This document shows, one piece after another, positions 55,175-64,000 of a DNA stretch of 64,000 nucleotides. Below the pieces are notes generated by a model. The model did not search any database. It worked only from the letters and a program-made list of their open reading frames with translations, and was not told where the DNA came from. The DNA lies in contig JADJYH010000029.1 in assembly GCA_016719855.1 (NCBI GenBank), forward strand, positions 12,698-76,697. The letters run 5' to 3'. Position numbers and translations under genes: made by a program. Numbering within the stretch: position 1 is the stretch's first letter; each line of letters starts with the position of its first letter. Source of the stretch: Saprospiraceae bacterium. GTDB taxonomy: Bacteria > Bacteroidota > Bacteroidia > Chitinophagales > Saprospiraceae.

Positions 55175-57580
55175 TCAGTTCTGTTGCGCCCGCTGTATCA
55201 CATCCTCCGCACTGCTCTGCCTGCCGCCCTTGCTTTTCATGTGTTGGTTCCCAAATTTATAGCTCAACTGGAAATTGTACACCGGTGCGTCCCATTTGTT
55301 GACCACGTCCAATTGAACATTTGAGTAGGTTACGTTGCCGTGGTAAAAGCGGTTGAACAGGTTTTCCACGCCCAGGCTGATTTTCAATTTGTCTTTCAAA
55401 AACTTGCGGCTCACGCCCACGTCGGTGCCATACATCCACTCGGAGTTGAGGATGCCCTCCAACGGGCCGCTGTTCCACCAGCCCGATAGCTCCACGTCAA
55501 TCTTGCCAGGCAGCGTGAAATTGGCATTCAGGAAAGCCGTGTAGTCCCATTTCGACTGCTGGAACTGTTGGTCGAGGTATGGCGAATCGTATTTGCCGTG
55601 GTTGGCGATGAAGCCACCGTAGCCCGTGATTTTTGGGATGAAATCGAGTGGGAAGAACAGGCTGATATTCAGCACTTTGAACGATTTCAAGTTCACCTGG
55701 GTCTGGAAAGCCTCGCCCGTTTCGTCGTTCTGCTCGATGACATCCTGCATGGCATCGCTGGTATGCTTGTACTCGACGTTGAAGAAAGGCTGGTTTTCAT
55801 ACATTAGGCTGAACTTCGTGCTATGCGTGAGCGATGGCCGCAGCCGTGGGTTGCCCCGCTCATAGGTGTAGCTGTCCAAGTAATAGACGAAGGGGTTCAG
55901 GTCGCCGTAGTGCGGGCGGTCAATGCGGTAGCTGTAGGCCACGGCAGCGCCGAGCTTTTTCGTGATTTCACGGCTCAGGCTGGCGCTGGGGAACAGCTTG
56001 CCGATATGCCGCTCCTGCGTGGAATCAAGCGTAACGGAATAGCCTGTGGACTGGCTGTCCTCGTAGCGCAGTCCTGCCGTTCCGCTCCATTTGTCCTTTT
56101 TCCAATCCATTTTGGCGTAGCCAGCCAAGATATCCTCCTCGAAAAGATAATGGTTGCTCTGCAAAATATTGGGCTGCAGCACGCCTGTCGAATCCTCCAA
56201 AAAGGAGCGCAGGTCGTTGTCAAGGTCGGCGGTGCTGAAGCGGCCACCTATTTGCAGCTTCATATCTTTTGACAGTGGATAGGCGTAGTCGAGGCTGGAG
56301 GTGTAAATCTCTGTGTTGCCCGGCTGCTCGTAGTATTGGCCGGGGAACGGCACCCCGTAATTGACCTCCACGGGTTGAAGATAGTTGGAGGCGTCGTTGC
56401 CGATGCGCACATAATTCACGTCAAAGTCGAGTTTTTGCCCCATCGTGTCAATCTCAAAACTGTAGTAGGGATTGATGGTGAGCATGTTCCAATCGCCCTT
56501 TCGCTGGTTGTCGGTGAGGAGGAGCAGGTCGCCATCAGAGGCATCTGCGAAGTCCACGTCGGTGATATTTTTGATGGTGTAGTCCCGACGGTTACCGTTC
56601 CAGCGGCTTGAAAAACCGAGGCGGTGGCGGCTCGTCACGTCCCAGTCAAGGGCGAGGTTGGCTTGCAGGTAGTCGCTGGGGTTGGTGTTCACGGTCTCTT
56701 GGGTGTAGGTGTCGTTGCCTACCCTGCGCACGAGGTCGAGTTCCTCGTACCAAGCGTTGCGGCCCGTGCCGATGCCGCCGTTGATGTTCAAGGCGCCTTG
56801 GTAGTGGCTGAGGTTGAGGCCTGTGCGGTAGCGCCAGTTTTCCCCCTTGCCGATGCCAGCGTTGAAGCTGCCGTTGGTGCCAAAAAGGCTGTTTTTCTTC
56901 GTAATGATGTTGATGATTGGCCCGGTGCCCTCCGCCTCGAACTCGGCGCCCGGCTGGTGGATGACCTCCACCCGCTTGATGTTGTCTCCGGGAAGGTCTT
57001 TCAGCAACGCCTCCACGTCCATGTACTTGGTCGTTTTGCCGTTGATGAGAATGGTGACGTTCGACTGCCCGGCCATGCGCAGTTTATCGCCCACGACGAG
57101 CACGCCCGGCACTTTTTTCATCACATCCAGCAGGTTCATGTTCATGCTGGCGATGTTGTTTTCCACGTTGACGATGAGGCGGTCGGCACGTTGTTCGAGG
57201 AGGGGTGCTTTGGCGGTCACGTTCACGGTGGCGAGGGTCAGGGCATCGTCGGCGAGGCTGAGGTCGAAGTCCTTGCGGTTGTCGGCGGGCAGGTTGATGT
57301 CGCCCACCCTCTGGTCGAGGTAGCCGAGCATGTTTACCTCCAAATAGTACAGCCATCGGGGATGTCTTTTAGGAGTAAACTTGCCTGCCGCATCAGAAGA
57401 TTCGGCACCAACTACTGTGCTGTCGGCCTGTCGGTACAAGGCCACGGTGGCGTAGAAAATGCCGTCGCCTTTGCTATTGGTGATGGTTCCGGTGATTTGG
57501 TTTTGGGAAAAAACGGGTTGGAAAAAGCCAAAAAGTGCCGTGCAGATGCCAAGCGCCTTGGGGAACAGTCGGGTCTTCAT
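55175..57580 (-). CDS. TonB-dependent receptor-like outer-membrane beta-barrel protein
   Basis: An 801-residue protein with a signal peptide (GICTALFGFFQPVFSQ), an N-terminal carboxypeptidase-regulatory-like domain (ITGTITNSKGDGIFYATVAL), a plug (LMKKVPG-like DVMKKVPGVLV, NVTILINGK, IKRVEVIHQPGAEFEAEGTG) and a long barrel of the OMP_b-brl_3 type (RIDRPHYGDLNPFVYYLDSY, GNPRLRPSLTHS). Substrate is unknown; relatives are often linked to peptide or siderophore uptake. A short stretch at 57345-57372 reads KFTPKRHPRWLYYL. One frame over it gives LKDIPDG, the expected sequence, so two cancelling one-base errors are likely. It is not part of a SusCD pair. Confidence 0.86.
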   Translation of the reverse strand: MKTRLFPKALGICTALFGFFQPVFSQNQITGTITNSKGDGIFYATVALYRQADSTVVGAESSDAAGKFTPKRHPRWLYYLEVNMLGYLDQRVGDINLPADNRKDFDLSLADDALTLATVNVTAKAPLLEQRADRLIVNVENNIASMNMNLLDVMKKVPGVLVVGDKLRMAGQSNVTILINGKTTKYMDVEALLKDLPGDNIKRVEVIHQPGAEFEAEGTGPIINIITKKNSLFGTNGSFNAGIGKGENWRYRTGLNLSHYQGALNINGGIGTGRNAWYEELDLVRRVGNDTYTQETVNTNPSDYLQANLALDWDVTSRHRLGFSSRWNGNRRDYTIKNITDVDFADASDGDLLLLTDNQRKGDWNMLTINPYYSFEIDTMGQKLDFDVNYVRIGNDASNYLQPVEVNYGVPFPGQYYEQPGNTEIYTSSLDYAYPLSKDMKLQIGGRFSTADLDNDLRSFLEDSTGVLQPNILQSNHYLFEEDILAGYAKMDWKKDKWSGTAGLRYEDSQSTGYSVTLDSTQERHIGKLFPSASLSREITKKLGAAVAYSYRIDRPHYGDLNPFVYYLDSYTYERGNPRLRPSLTHSTKFSLMYENQPFFNVEYKHTSDAMQDVIEQNDETGEAFQTQVNLKSFKVLNISLFFPLDFIPKITGYGGFIANHGKYDSPYLDQQFQQSKWDYTAFLNANFTLPGKIDVELSGWWNSGPLEGILNSEWMYGTDVGVSRKFLKDKLKISLGVENLFNRFYHGNVTYSNVQLDVVNKWDAPVYNFQLSYKFGNQHMKSKGGRQSSAEDVIQRAQQN

Positions 57581-57895
57581 GTAATAGTTTTGAATTTGAT
57601 TAACAAGTCGGGTACAAGAAACATGACCGCACTGCGTTTACATGCGGTTGAAAAAAAGATGCAGAAAAAAGGTCGTTACCCCCATTCTGGTTCCTAAAAA
57701 GTACACCGACAAATGACTCGGCGTTCAACCAAAATGCGGTTGCATTTAATTTTGGGGCAGAAAAAACAAGACGTCCCAATCGTCAACGACCTATATTTGC
57801 GCCTTCAAACTGGCGACCCAGCAGCCAACAACGCTGGGCGGAGCAGCTGAATCCCGTTAGTAATCGGCAAATTTTTTATCTAAACCATCTTATTC
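57581..57895. other. Divergent promoter region
   Basis: About 315 bases between the barrel receptor and the cyclophilin gene. TATATTTG at 57792-57799 is a good -7 box for the cyclophilin, leaving a leader of about 90 bases. Nothing clear was found for the receptor. Confidence 0.5.
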
Positions 57896-58552
57896 ATGAA
57901 AAAAGTAAGCATTTCTCTTCTCGCAGGTATCCTCATGCTTGCCTTTGGGACTTCTTCACTTCTTGCACAAACACTTACTTCAAAACCTATGACAAGTACT
58001 TCCTATACCCCCCCCGTAGCGCCAAACGCTGCCAACCCCAAGGTTTTCTTTGACATCAGCATCGGCGACCAGCCAGCCGGTCGGGTGGTTTTCGAGCTTT
58101 TTGCCGATGCCGCCCCCAAGACTGCCGAGAACTTCCGGGCACTCTGCACCGGCGAAAAAGGGATGGGCACCTCCGGCAAACCGCTCCATTACAAGGGCAG
58201 CAGCTTCCACCGTGTCATCACGCAGTTCATGTGCCAGGGCGGTGACTTCACCAACGGCAACGGCACGGGCGGCGAGAGCATCTACGGTGCCAAGTTCGCC
58301 GATGAAACCTTCGCAGGCAAGGCGGGCGTACACCCCGGCCCCGGCATCCTGAGCATGGCCAACGCTGGCCCGAACACCAACGGCTCGCAGTTCTTCATCT
58401 GCACCGTACCGACGCCTTGGCTCAACGGCAAGCACGTCGTGTTCGGTCAGGTCATCGAAGGCTACGATGTGGTGCAGAAAATGGAAGCCGTCGGCAGCCG
58501 CAGCGGCGCTACCTCACAGAAGGTGGTGATTGCGGATAGCGGCCAACTGTAA
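57896..58552 (+). CDS. Exported cyclophilin-type peptidyl-prolyl cis-trans isomerase
   Basis: A 218-residue cyclophilin with an N-terminal signal peptide ([20 protein letters not shown]), so it probably helps protein folding in the periplasm. It has the eukaryote-like active-site set: [36 protein letters not shown] and the tryptophan in [11 protein letters not shown]. The [17 protein letters not shown] loop ([16 protein letters not shown]) is present. Length is normal. A strong terminator follows at 58571-58610, so it is expressed alone. Confidence 0.92.
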   Translation: MKKVSISLLAGILMLAFGTSSLLAQTLTSKPMTSTSYTPPVAPNAANPKVFFDISIGDQPAGRVVFELFADAAPKTAENFRALCTGEKGMGTSGKPLHYKGSSFHRVITQFMCQGGDFTNGNGTGGESIYGAKFADETFAGKAGVHPGPGILSMANAGPNTNGSQFFICTVPTPWLNGKHVVFGQVIEGYDVVQKMEAVGSRSGATSQKVVIADSGQL

Positions 58553-58570
58553 TATTTTAGGCATTTCGTC

Positions 58571-58610
58571 AAATAAGCGGGCTTCCTAGATGGCTGCCCG
58601 CTTATTTTTT
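58571..58610 (+). terminator. Rho-independent terminator of the cyclophilin gene
   Basis: AAATAAGCGGGC (58571-58582) and GCCCGCTTATTT (58596-58607) form a perfect 12-pair stem with a 13-base loop, followed by T to 58610. Confidence 0.92.
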
Positions 58611-58645
58611 GATTAATCACGATATTTGCCAACCCCTCAACCACA

Positions 58646-58804
58646 ATGGTTCGTGAGGTTTTAGGTTTCAAGTTTCAGGGAAATACCTGCTTACATCATT
58701 TTTGATAGGTTGATTTGCCAATGAAACCATTTCAATAATGCCATTCATTCTCAAATTAGCAGCCCTCCCCCTGAAACCCGAAACTTGAAACCTTCACGAA
58801 CCAT
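58646..58804. repeat. Inverted repeat with iterated GGTTTCAAGTTTC words
   Basis: ATGGTTCGTGAGGTTTTAGG and following bases (58646-58680) are complementary, with small shifts, to 58769-58804. The word order within the arms is changed, as if units were shuffled. The 88-base spacer holds no gene. It lies between the cyclophilin and the next same-strand gene. Confidence 0.75.
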
Positions 58805-58867
58805 TGAATCAACCATATCACCAACTATCATTCATTCTATTCCTTATCATTTAAAATCCAATTGCTA

Positions 58868-59610
58868 ATGAATCTTTCAAAATTCTCCGCCCTCTTGGCA
58901 CTCCTGTTGCTCGCCATGAACAGCCTCACTGCACAGCGTTTTTTGGAGCCATCTGAGACATTCTCACCCAAAAAAGTCAGCTACCTCACCATGATGGATG
59001 GCAGCGTAAAAGAAGTTTTCCTGAAAAGCATCAAACGGGAAAAAGGCCTTATCGAAGAGCTAAAAGTTGAGGACGCAGCAGGCAACAAATCGAAGATAAA
59101 GCCAAAAGACATCAAGTTCATGTACCTCCCGCAAAGTGGTTTTGACAAGTTTTCCAAGGAAATGGACTTCATCCACGACGTGCAAAAATGGGACAACAAG
59201 GAGATTGACCAAAGCAAAGTGGCCGATGGCTATATCTACTTCGAGCAAGCCGAGGTGCAGGTGAAAAAGGAGAAGCTCACGCTGATGATGCAGCTCCTGA
59301 ACCCATCATTCTCCAGCAAAATAAAGGTGTACCACGACCCCTACGCCACTGAGTCCGCATCAGTAGGCATCGGTGGTTTCACACTCGCAGGTGGCGACGA
59401 CAAATCCTACTACGTGGCTGTCCGGAACCAAACGGCCTTCAAGTTGATGAAGAAAAACTATGAAGAGGACTTCATGAAAGTCTTCGGCTTCTGCTCCCGC
59501 TCAAGAACAAGTTCGAGAAAATCAACTGGTCACAGTTCGATGAGCATGTGTATGAGCATAACCAGAATTGCGAGTGGCTGGCTGGGCGCAAAACAAAAAG
59601 GGAGCTGTGA
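58868..59610 (+). CDS. Secreted protein of unknown function, one frameshift
   Basis: About 247 residues after restoration. A signal peptide (SKFSALLALLLLAMNSLTAQ) precedes a soluble domain with alternating charged strands: SYLTMMDGSVKEVFLKSIKR, PKDIKFMYLPQSG and GYIYFEQAEVQVKKEKLTLM. As read, the frame slips near 59495 and runs on to 59737 with low-complexity sequence. One missing base near FGF restores LLPLKNKFEKINWSQFDEHV and the end EWLAGRKTKREL at 59610. No named domain was recognised; the general style is that of Bacteroidota periplasmic proteins. Confidence 0.6.
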
Positions 59611-59630
59611 TGCAGCGTCCTTTTTGTTTT
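59593..59630 (+). terminator. Intrinsic terminator overlapping the restored stop codon
   Basis: AACAAAAAGGGAGCTG (59593-59606 region) pairs with CAGCGTCCTTTTTG, followed by T-rich sequence to about 59630. Its position supports the restored stop at 59608-59610 rather than the read-through end. Confidence 0.65.
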
Positions 59631-60561
59631 TGGGTGGGGTTAGGGCTTTTTGTGTTTTTTTCGGAGTTTGGAGTTGGGGAGGGTTATTTTGGAGAGTTGG
59701 GCTTGGGCGAAGGCGAGGCTTTGTTTGTTATCCTTAGTATTTGGATGGTTTTGACCCAATATTTGCATCGAAATATCATATGCTTTTTGGAAATAAATTG
59801 CTGCTTTTTGCCACTGTTTTCTGTAAATGTAAAAATGGGCAAGATTACTGAATTGGATAGCGACATCTGGATGATACTCTCCAAAATTTTTGATATTGCT
59901 GGCTAATGCTATCTCCAAAAGGCTATGGGCCTTTTCATATTCGCCTGTATCCCAATAAATAATGGCAAGGTTACTCCTACCTCTGTCAACATTTGGATGA
60001 TTTTCACCAAAATTTTTGATGTCGCTAGCCAGAGCTGCTTCTGATAGTTCATGAGCTTTTTTATGTTCACCCAAATTGCCGTACAATATTGGCAAGATTG
60101 CCCCGATGGAGGGCCACTGTTGAGTGGTTTTTCTCCAAAGTTTTCGATATTTTAACTAAGAGTGCCTCTAAATATCACGGGCTTTTTTAAGTCGTGCAAT
60201 GATTATAAATACTTGCAAGATTATTTTGACCGGTATCTACGTTAGGGTGATTTTCTCCAAAATGTTCAATTACTATGGCTAAAGCTACCTCTAATAAGTC
60301 ACGAGCTTTTTGATAATTGCCCATTTTTTCATAAGCAACAGCAAGGTTGCTCTGACATCTAGCCACATTGTAATGACTTTTGCCAAAGTGTTCAATTGCT
60401 ATGGCCAAAGCTTCTTCTAAAAGATTACAGGCCTTTTGATAATTACCAACTTCCAAATATATTATTGCTAGATTGTTTTGCAGCATTCCTGTCCATCATT
60501 ATCTCCCAAACGATATAGTTCAATAGTACATCTCCAAACGGCAAAAAGGGGGAACTTACCA

Positions 60562-61497
60562 GAAACTGTTTTAAAACCCCTTCATGAGTAGAAAGTGTGC
60601 TCAAAACGACAATAAGTTTGAGGTCTCGAATCTTAAACCACGACGTTATGAGCACACAGCAAAAGAATGGCAAAAGAACCAAATACCCAAGCGACATCAG
60701 CAAAAACGGCTGGAAGAACTTAAAGAAGCTGCTTCCAGTGGCAAAGTCCAATGAAATTACTGGCGGAAGACCGCCCGTTGAACTAAAGGAGGTGGTAAAC
60801 GCCATCTTCTACGTTGTTAAGACCGGGTGTTCCTGGCGAAGCCTGCCACACGATTTCCCCAACTGGTCAACTGTCTTCGGTTACTACAACCTGTGGGGCC
60901 AGATAGGCCTGTGGGAGGAAATCAATACCTTCTTTATCAAGAAGTTGCGCAAGAAGGCAGGCCGCAAGAAGCGCCCCAGTGCGGGAAGCCTTGACTCCCA
61001 ATCGGTCAAGACCACTTCCTGTGGCGGGGAAGAACGGGGCTTCGACGGGGGCAAGCTGGTCAAGGGGCGCAAGCGCTTTATCCTGACGGACACGCAGGGC
61101 CTGTTGCTGGCGGTATGGGTATGTGCCGCTGGCCTGTCGGAGAAAGCGGGAGCAATGGGGCTATTGAGCTACATAAAGTCGAGGAAGCGCCTGAAAAAGC
61201 TGTGCGGCAGGCTGCGCTTGGTCTGGGTGGACGGCGGCTATCGGGGAGACGAACTGATGGATTGGGTCAGCAGGCTTTGGGGTGGGTATGGCGGGTGGTT
61301 CTTCGCTCGGACAATCAGAAAGGATTTGTCCTGTTGCCGAAGCGCTGGGTTGTGGAAAGAACTTTTGCATGGTTAACCCAATCTAGAAGGCTTAACAAGG
61401 ACTATGAAAAAACGGTTCGAAATAGTCAAAGCATGGTATATATTGCCATGATTAGAATAATGGCCAACCGCTTATGAGAGGGTTTTAAAACAGTTTC
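60562..61497 (+). mobile_element. IS5-family insertion sequence
   Basis: Perfect 18-bp terminal inverted repeats, GAAACTGTTTTAAAACCC at 60562-60579 and its complement at 61480-61497, bound a 936-bp element with one transposase gene. No clear target duplication could be read. The element sits inside the STAND ATPase gene, transposase running opposite to the host gene. Confidence 0.9.
60648..61477 (+). CDS. IS5-family DDE transposase, one frameshift
   Basis: Restored length is 276 residues. The DUF4096-type N-terminus ([32 protein letters not shown], in two 16-residue blocks) leads to the DDE core: Asp in [11 protein letters not shown], Asp in [11 protein letters not shown] and Glu in [18 protein letters not shown]. 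As read, the frame slips near 61300 and the last third ([14 protein letters not shown] onward) is in the next frame. The shift is not at a typical A6G programmed-slippage site, so base error is more likely than programmed frameshifting. Confidence 0.85.
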
Positions 61498-62695
61498 TCA
61501 ATTGGATTATCTTTTGTTTGATCTAATTCCAAGGAAATCGTAACTATTTCGATCACTGCTTTCACATCTTTATCTGTCGGATGCAGATGGTAGTAAACCA
61601 CCTGCTGCAACATCGGATGCATCAAAAACCCATCGTCTTCCCGCTGCAACCAGCCCGTTTCTTCCGTAAAAAGCAAGGCATTATGCAAGTCTTTTTTGCC
61701 TTCTTCTTCTATTTGTAGCCAAGCCACCAAATCATCAAACCGATGTGGCAAGAGTGGTAAGGCCACAAACTGCTTAAACAGCCAAATCGTGAACTCCCCA
61801 AACTCAGACAAGTTAAAAGTGATGAGCAAATGCTCATACACCGTCGTTTCGTCCCCGCTATGTCCGGAAGCGATGCGCTGCTGCAACACAGGGTCGTCTA
61901 GTTTTTCTCCTTCAAGCGTTGCACCAAGCCTTCCGCCCCAAGTCTGCCCAGCGTTTTGTGCAGGCTTTTACCAAATAATTCCAAGGAAAGCGCATGGCCA
62001 TCGGTAAGTTTGTAAAGTTCCTTCCAAGTTTCGTCCGCCACGTGCTTTTGGTAGCAACGCTCAAAGAGCTGGCGGGCAGCATTGTTGGAGAGTTTGCCAA
62101 GCTCCATTTTGGAATAGCCGTTCAGTTCATGGCGGCTGGTGAGCAGCACCTGCCAGCGGGGGGCTTTGGGCAGCAGGCTGCGGTAGTTTTGGGAGGCGGC
62201 GTCCTGTACGGCATTGTCCAGCACAAGCAGGTTGGGGCCTTCTAGCTTTTCCAAGGCATTTAGGCAGGCGGTAAAGCGGTCGTATTCGTGGGGTATTTGC
62301 GAGAGGTCAAGCTCAAGCTTGCCATGCAGGTAAGTATCCTGCGAGAAGCCAGCAGGCAGGCCGCTGTTTACTTTTACCCAAGCGATATGGCGGTATTCGT
62401 GGCGGTGGCTGTCCACATAGTAGCGGGCGAGGGTGCTTTTGCCGATGCCGCCAAGTCCTTTTACGACGACAAGCTGGCCGGCTTCTTGCAGTCGGCGGGC
62501 GAGGTCTTGCAAGTCTTCGTCCCTGCCGAGGGGTCGCTCGTGGTCGGGGATGGAGACGTAGGGGATGAAGAATATGGTGTCATTGAATGGGGGCATATTG
62601 GCTTGTTTATGATGGTTGGGTCAAAGATATAAGCGATTTATTTCATTTTCAAAACAACTAACCCAGAAACTGCGACTACGTGCGGAACACGCCGC

Positions 62696-62775
62696 TTTGT
62701 CATTGCCGCAGGCAAACTGCAACGTCGTGCGGGACATCACACATGACGTCGCAGTTTGCCTACGGCAATGACAAA
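62696..62775. mobile_element. MITE-like hairpin with 31-bp arms
   Basis: TTTGTCATTGCCGCAGGCAA and following bases (62696-62726) are complementary to 62745-62775 with two mismatches. The loop is 18 bases. A degenerate third copy of the internal word (ACTGCGACTACGTGCGG) precedes it. It lies between the STAND gene and the oligopeptidase gene. Confidence 0.8.
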
Positions 62776-62821
62776 AAAGAGCGTAGTGGAAGCCACACAA
62801 AAGTGTTCGGGCACTCACAGC

Positions 62822-62861
62822 CCCTCATTTTCATCCCTCACCCCTAATTCCTCATCCCTTG
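62822..62861. repeat. Iterated TCATCCCTC words at the 3' end of the oligopeptidase gene
   Basis: CCCTCATTTTCATCCCTCAC and TAATTCCTCATCCCTTGA repeat a CTCATCCCT word, the complement of the array at 39183-39211. Both follow S9-family peptidase genes. Confidence 0.5.
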
Positions 62862-64000
62862 ACTTTCACCTTCCCCGCCAAATCCAGCATAAACGCATAC
62901 TCCAGCGCCACCTCCCGGAACGCCCGGAAGCGGCCCGACTGTCCGCCGTGCCCGGCGTCCATGTTGGTGTGGAGCAGGAGTGGGTTTTTGTCGGTCTTCA
63001 TAGTGCGCAGCTTGGCGACCCATTTGGCAGGCTCGAAATACTGCACCTGCGAATCGTGGAGGCCGGTGGTCACGAGCATGGCGGGGTAGTCCTTCTTCGC
63101 CACTTGGTCGTAGGGCGAGTAACTGAGCATATAGTCGTAGTATTCCTTTTTGTGCGGGTCGCCCCATTCGTCCCACTCGAAAGTGGTGAGCGGGATGGTC
63201 TCGTCGAGCATCGTCGTCACCACGTCTACGAAAGGTACGGCGGCCACCACGCCCTTGAAGAGGTCGGGGCGCATGTTCACCACGGCGCCCATCAGCAGGC
63301 CGCCAGCGCTGCCGCCCATGGCGAAGAGGTGGTCCTTTCCCGTGTACTTTTGGGCCACGAGGTAGTCGCCGCAGTCCACGAAGTCGTTGAAGGTGTTCTG
63401 CTTTTTGAGCAGCTTGCCGTCGTCGTACCATTGGCGGCCCATCTCCTGCCCGCCCCGGATATGGGCGATAGCAAAAGCAAAACCCCTGTCCAACAAGCTG
63501 AGGCGAGCTGCGCTGAACGAAGGGTCGGAACTGTAACCGTAACTGCCGTAAGCATAAAGCAAAAGCGGCTGCGTGCCGTCTTTCTGGAAACCCTTTTTGT
63601 AAACGATGGAGATGGGCACCTTCACACCGTCCCGTGCGGTGGCGTAGATGCGCTCGCTCACGTAGTTGTTGCGGTCGAAGCCGCCGAGCACCTCCTGCAC
63701 TTTCATGGTCTTTTTTTCCTTCGTCAACAGGTTGACATCATAGACCGTAGCGGGCGTGGTCAGCGACTGGTAGCCGAGGCGAAGGATGCCACTGTTGAAT
63801 TCTGGGTTGTTGGAAGGATGCGCCACGTAGCTGTCCTCGCCGAAGTCCACCTTGTCATCCTGCTTTCCGTCCCAGGATTTGATGCGGATGTTAACGATAC
63901 CGTTGATGCGCTCCTCCAGCACGAGGTGCGTCTTGAAAAGAGTAAAACCTTCGAGAAAAACATCCGAGCGGTGTGGGATGACCTCCTGCCAGTCGGCCTT
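62852..64000 (-). CDS. ptrB: Oligopeptidase B-like (S9A) serine peptidase, 5' end outside the window
   Basis: The C-terminal 383 residues of a prolyl oligopeptidase-family enzyme that cleaves short peptides after basic residues. Catalytic elements: Ser in AMGGSAGGLLMG, Asp in VTTGLHDSQVQYF and His in DAGHGGQSGRF. The family block YGSYGYSSDPSFSAARLSLL and IAHIRGGQEMGRQWYDDGK are clear. The frame is open to the window edge (KADWQEVIPHRSDVFLEGF), so the propeller lies further right. No frame breaks occur in the visible part. Confidence 0.92.
   Translation of the reverse strand, partial: KADWQEVIPHRSDVFLEGFTLFKTHLVLEERINGIVNIRIKSWDGKQDDKVDFGEDSYVAHPSNNPEFNSGILRLGYQSLTTPATVYDVNLLTKEKKTMKVQEVLGGFDRNNYVSERIYATARDGVKVPISIVYKKGFQKDGTQPLLLYAYGSYGYSSDPSFSAARLSLLDRGFAFAIAHIRGGQEMGRQWYDDGKLLKKQNTFNDFVDCGDYLVAQKYTGKDHLFAMGGSAGGLLMGAVVNMRPDLFKGVVAAVPFVDVVTTMLDETIPLTTFEWDEWGDPHKKEYYDYMLSYSPYDQVAKKDYPAMLVTTGLHDSQVQYFEPAKWVAKLRTMKTDKNPLLLHTNMDAGHGGQSGRFRAFREVALEYAFMLDLAGKVKVKG

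Larger units (their letters stand above)
59640..62596 (-). pseudogene. STAND ATPase (NB-ARC with C-terminal TPRs) interrupted by an insertion sequence
   Basis: The 5' part (62596-61500) has a P-loop GLGGIGKSTLARYYVD, Walker B NLLVLDNA, the sensor LLTSRHE and a winged-helix/ARC2 region ending HPTDKDVKAVIEIVTISLE. The 3' part (60540-59640) is a series of kinesin-light-chain-type TPRs of about 42 residues (NNLAIIYLEVGNYQKACNLLEEAL, spaced repeats with HFGENHPNV). An IS5-type element (60562-61497) lies between them. One-base shifts near 61895, 60490 and 60100-60190 also occur. STAND proteins of this layout act in regulation or antiphage defence; no N-terminal effector domain is visible, so a partner or a divergent short effector may be involved. 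The insertion should inactivate the TPR half. Confidence 0.82.

Noticed and set aside
56624..57697. 357-codon plus-strand frame opposite the barrel receptor
   Set aside because: Val/His-rich shadow; the receptor reads through plug and barrel on the minus strand.
60648..61477. Programmed -1 frameshift in the IS transposase
   Set aside because: No slippery heptamer was evident near 61300 and many unrelated genes carry similar single-base slips, so base error is the simpler reading.

Overview
The window looks like a chromosomal segment of a Bacteroidota bacterium, most likely from the Saprospirales/Chitinophagales part of the phylum (placement inferred from gene content, not tested). Supporting signs are a 2139-residue surface protein with a gliding-motility/type IX secretion type B C-terminus, two TonB-dependent receptor-type proteins, LytS/LytTR signalling, a MbnP-like lipoprotein, myo-inositol-1-phosphate synthase, and several promoters of the Bacteroidota TAnnTTTG -7 type. 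No rRNA, tRNA or CRISPR array was recognised.

Layout. 0.1-2.6 kb: secreted GH2 glycosidase with a PA14 domain. 2.8-8.7 kb: a type I restriction-modification operon (hsdM-hsdS-hsdR, minus strand) with a single-domain Y1 transposase and its REP palindromes lodged between hsdS and hsdR. 9-12 kb: GT39-type membrane glycosyltransferase and an amidohydrolase-like protein. 12-16 kb: TPR histidine kinase, TauE exporter, moaD-moaE. 16-21 kb: CAT-like acetyltransferase, UMF1 transporter, RimK-type ligase, a four-helix-bundle cassette and an aspartoacylase-like hydrolase. 21-28 kb: giant surface protein. 28-32 kb: wzz, wzy and a histidine kinase. 32-37 kb: TonB receptor, MbnP and a two-domain secreted protein. 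37-39 kb: S9B peptidase. 40-45 kb: ino1, pgpA, an ORF6N cassette, nitroreductase, gtrA and a DAGK-like lipid kinase, plausibly centred on inositol/glycerophospholipid metabolism. 45-51.5 kb: a LytS-type propeller kinase and a LytTR regulator bracketing a DyP peroxidase. 51.7-58.6 kb: recJ, a polysaccharide flippase, an outer-membrane barrel receptor and a cyclophilin. 59.6-62.6 kb: an NB-ARC/TPR STAND ATPase gene cut by an IS5-type element. The right end is a partial oligopeptidase B.

Two window-wide patterns stand out. First, gene junctions are filled with short words (about 7-10 bases) iterated several times and then repeated in inverted form. The same word families recur at distant loci, sometimes sit in frame inside proteins, flank a four-helix-bundle gene, and form a covarying 27-bp palindrome array before and inside an ORF6N gene. 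This is the best candidate for an undescribed element system. Second, nearly half of the genes carry single-base frameshifts, mostly in homopolymers, and restoring one base reconstitutes conserved proteins exactly. This looks like residual sequencing error rather than gene decay, so coordinates below span the restored genes.
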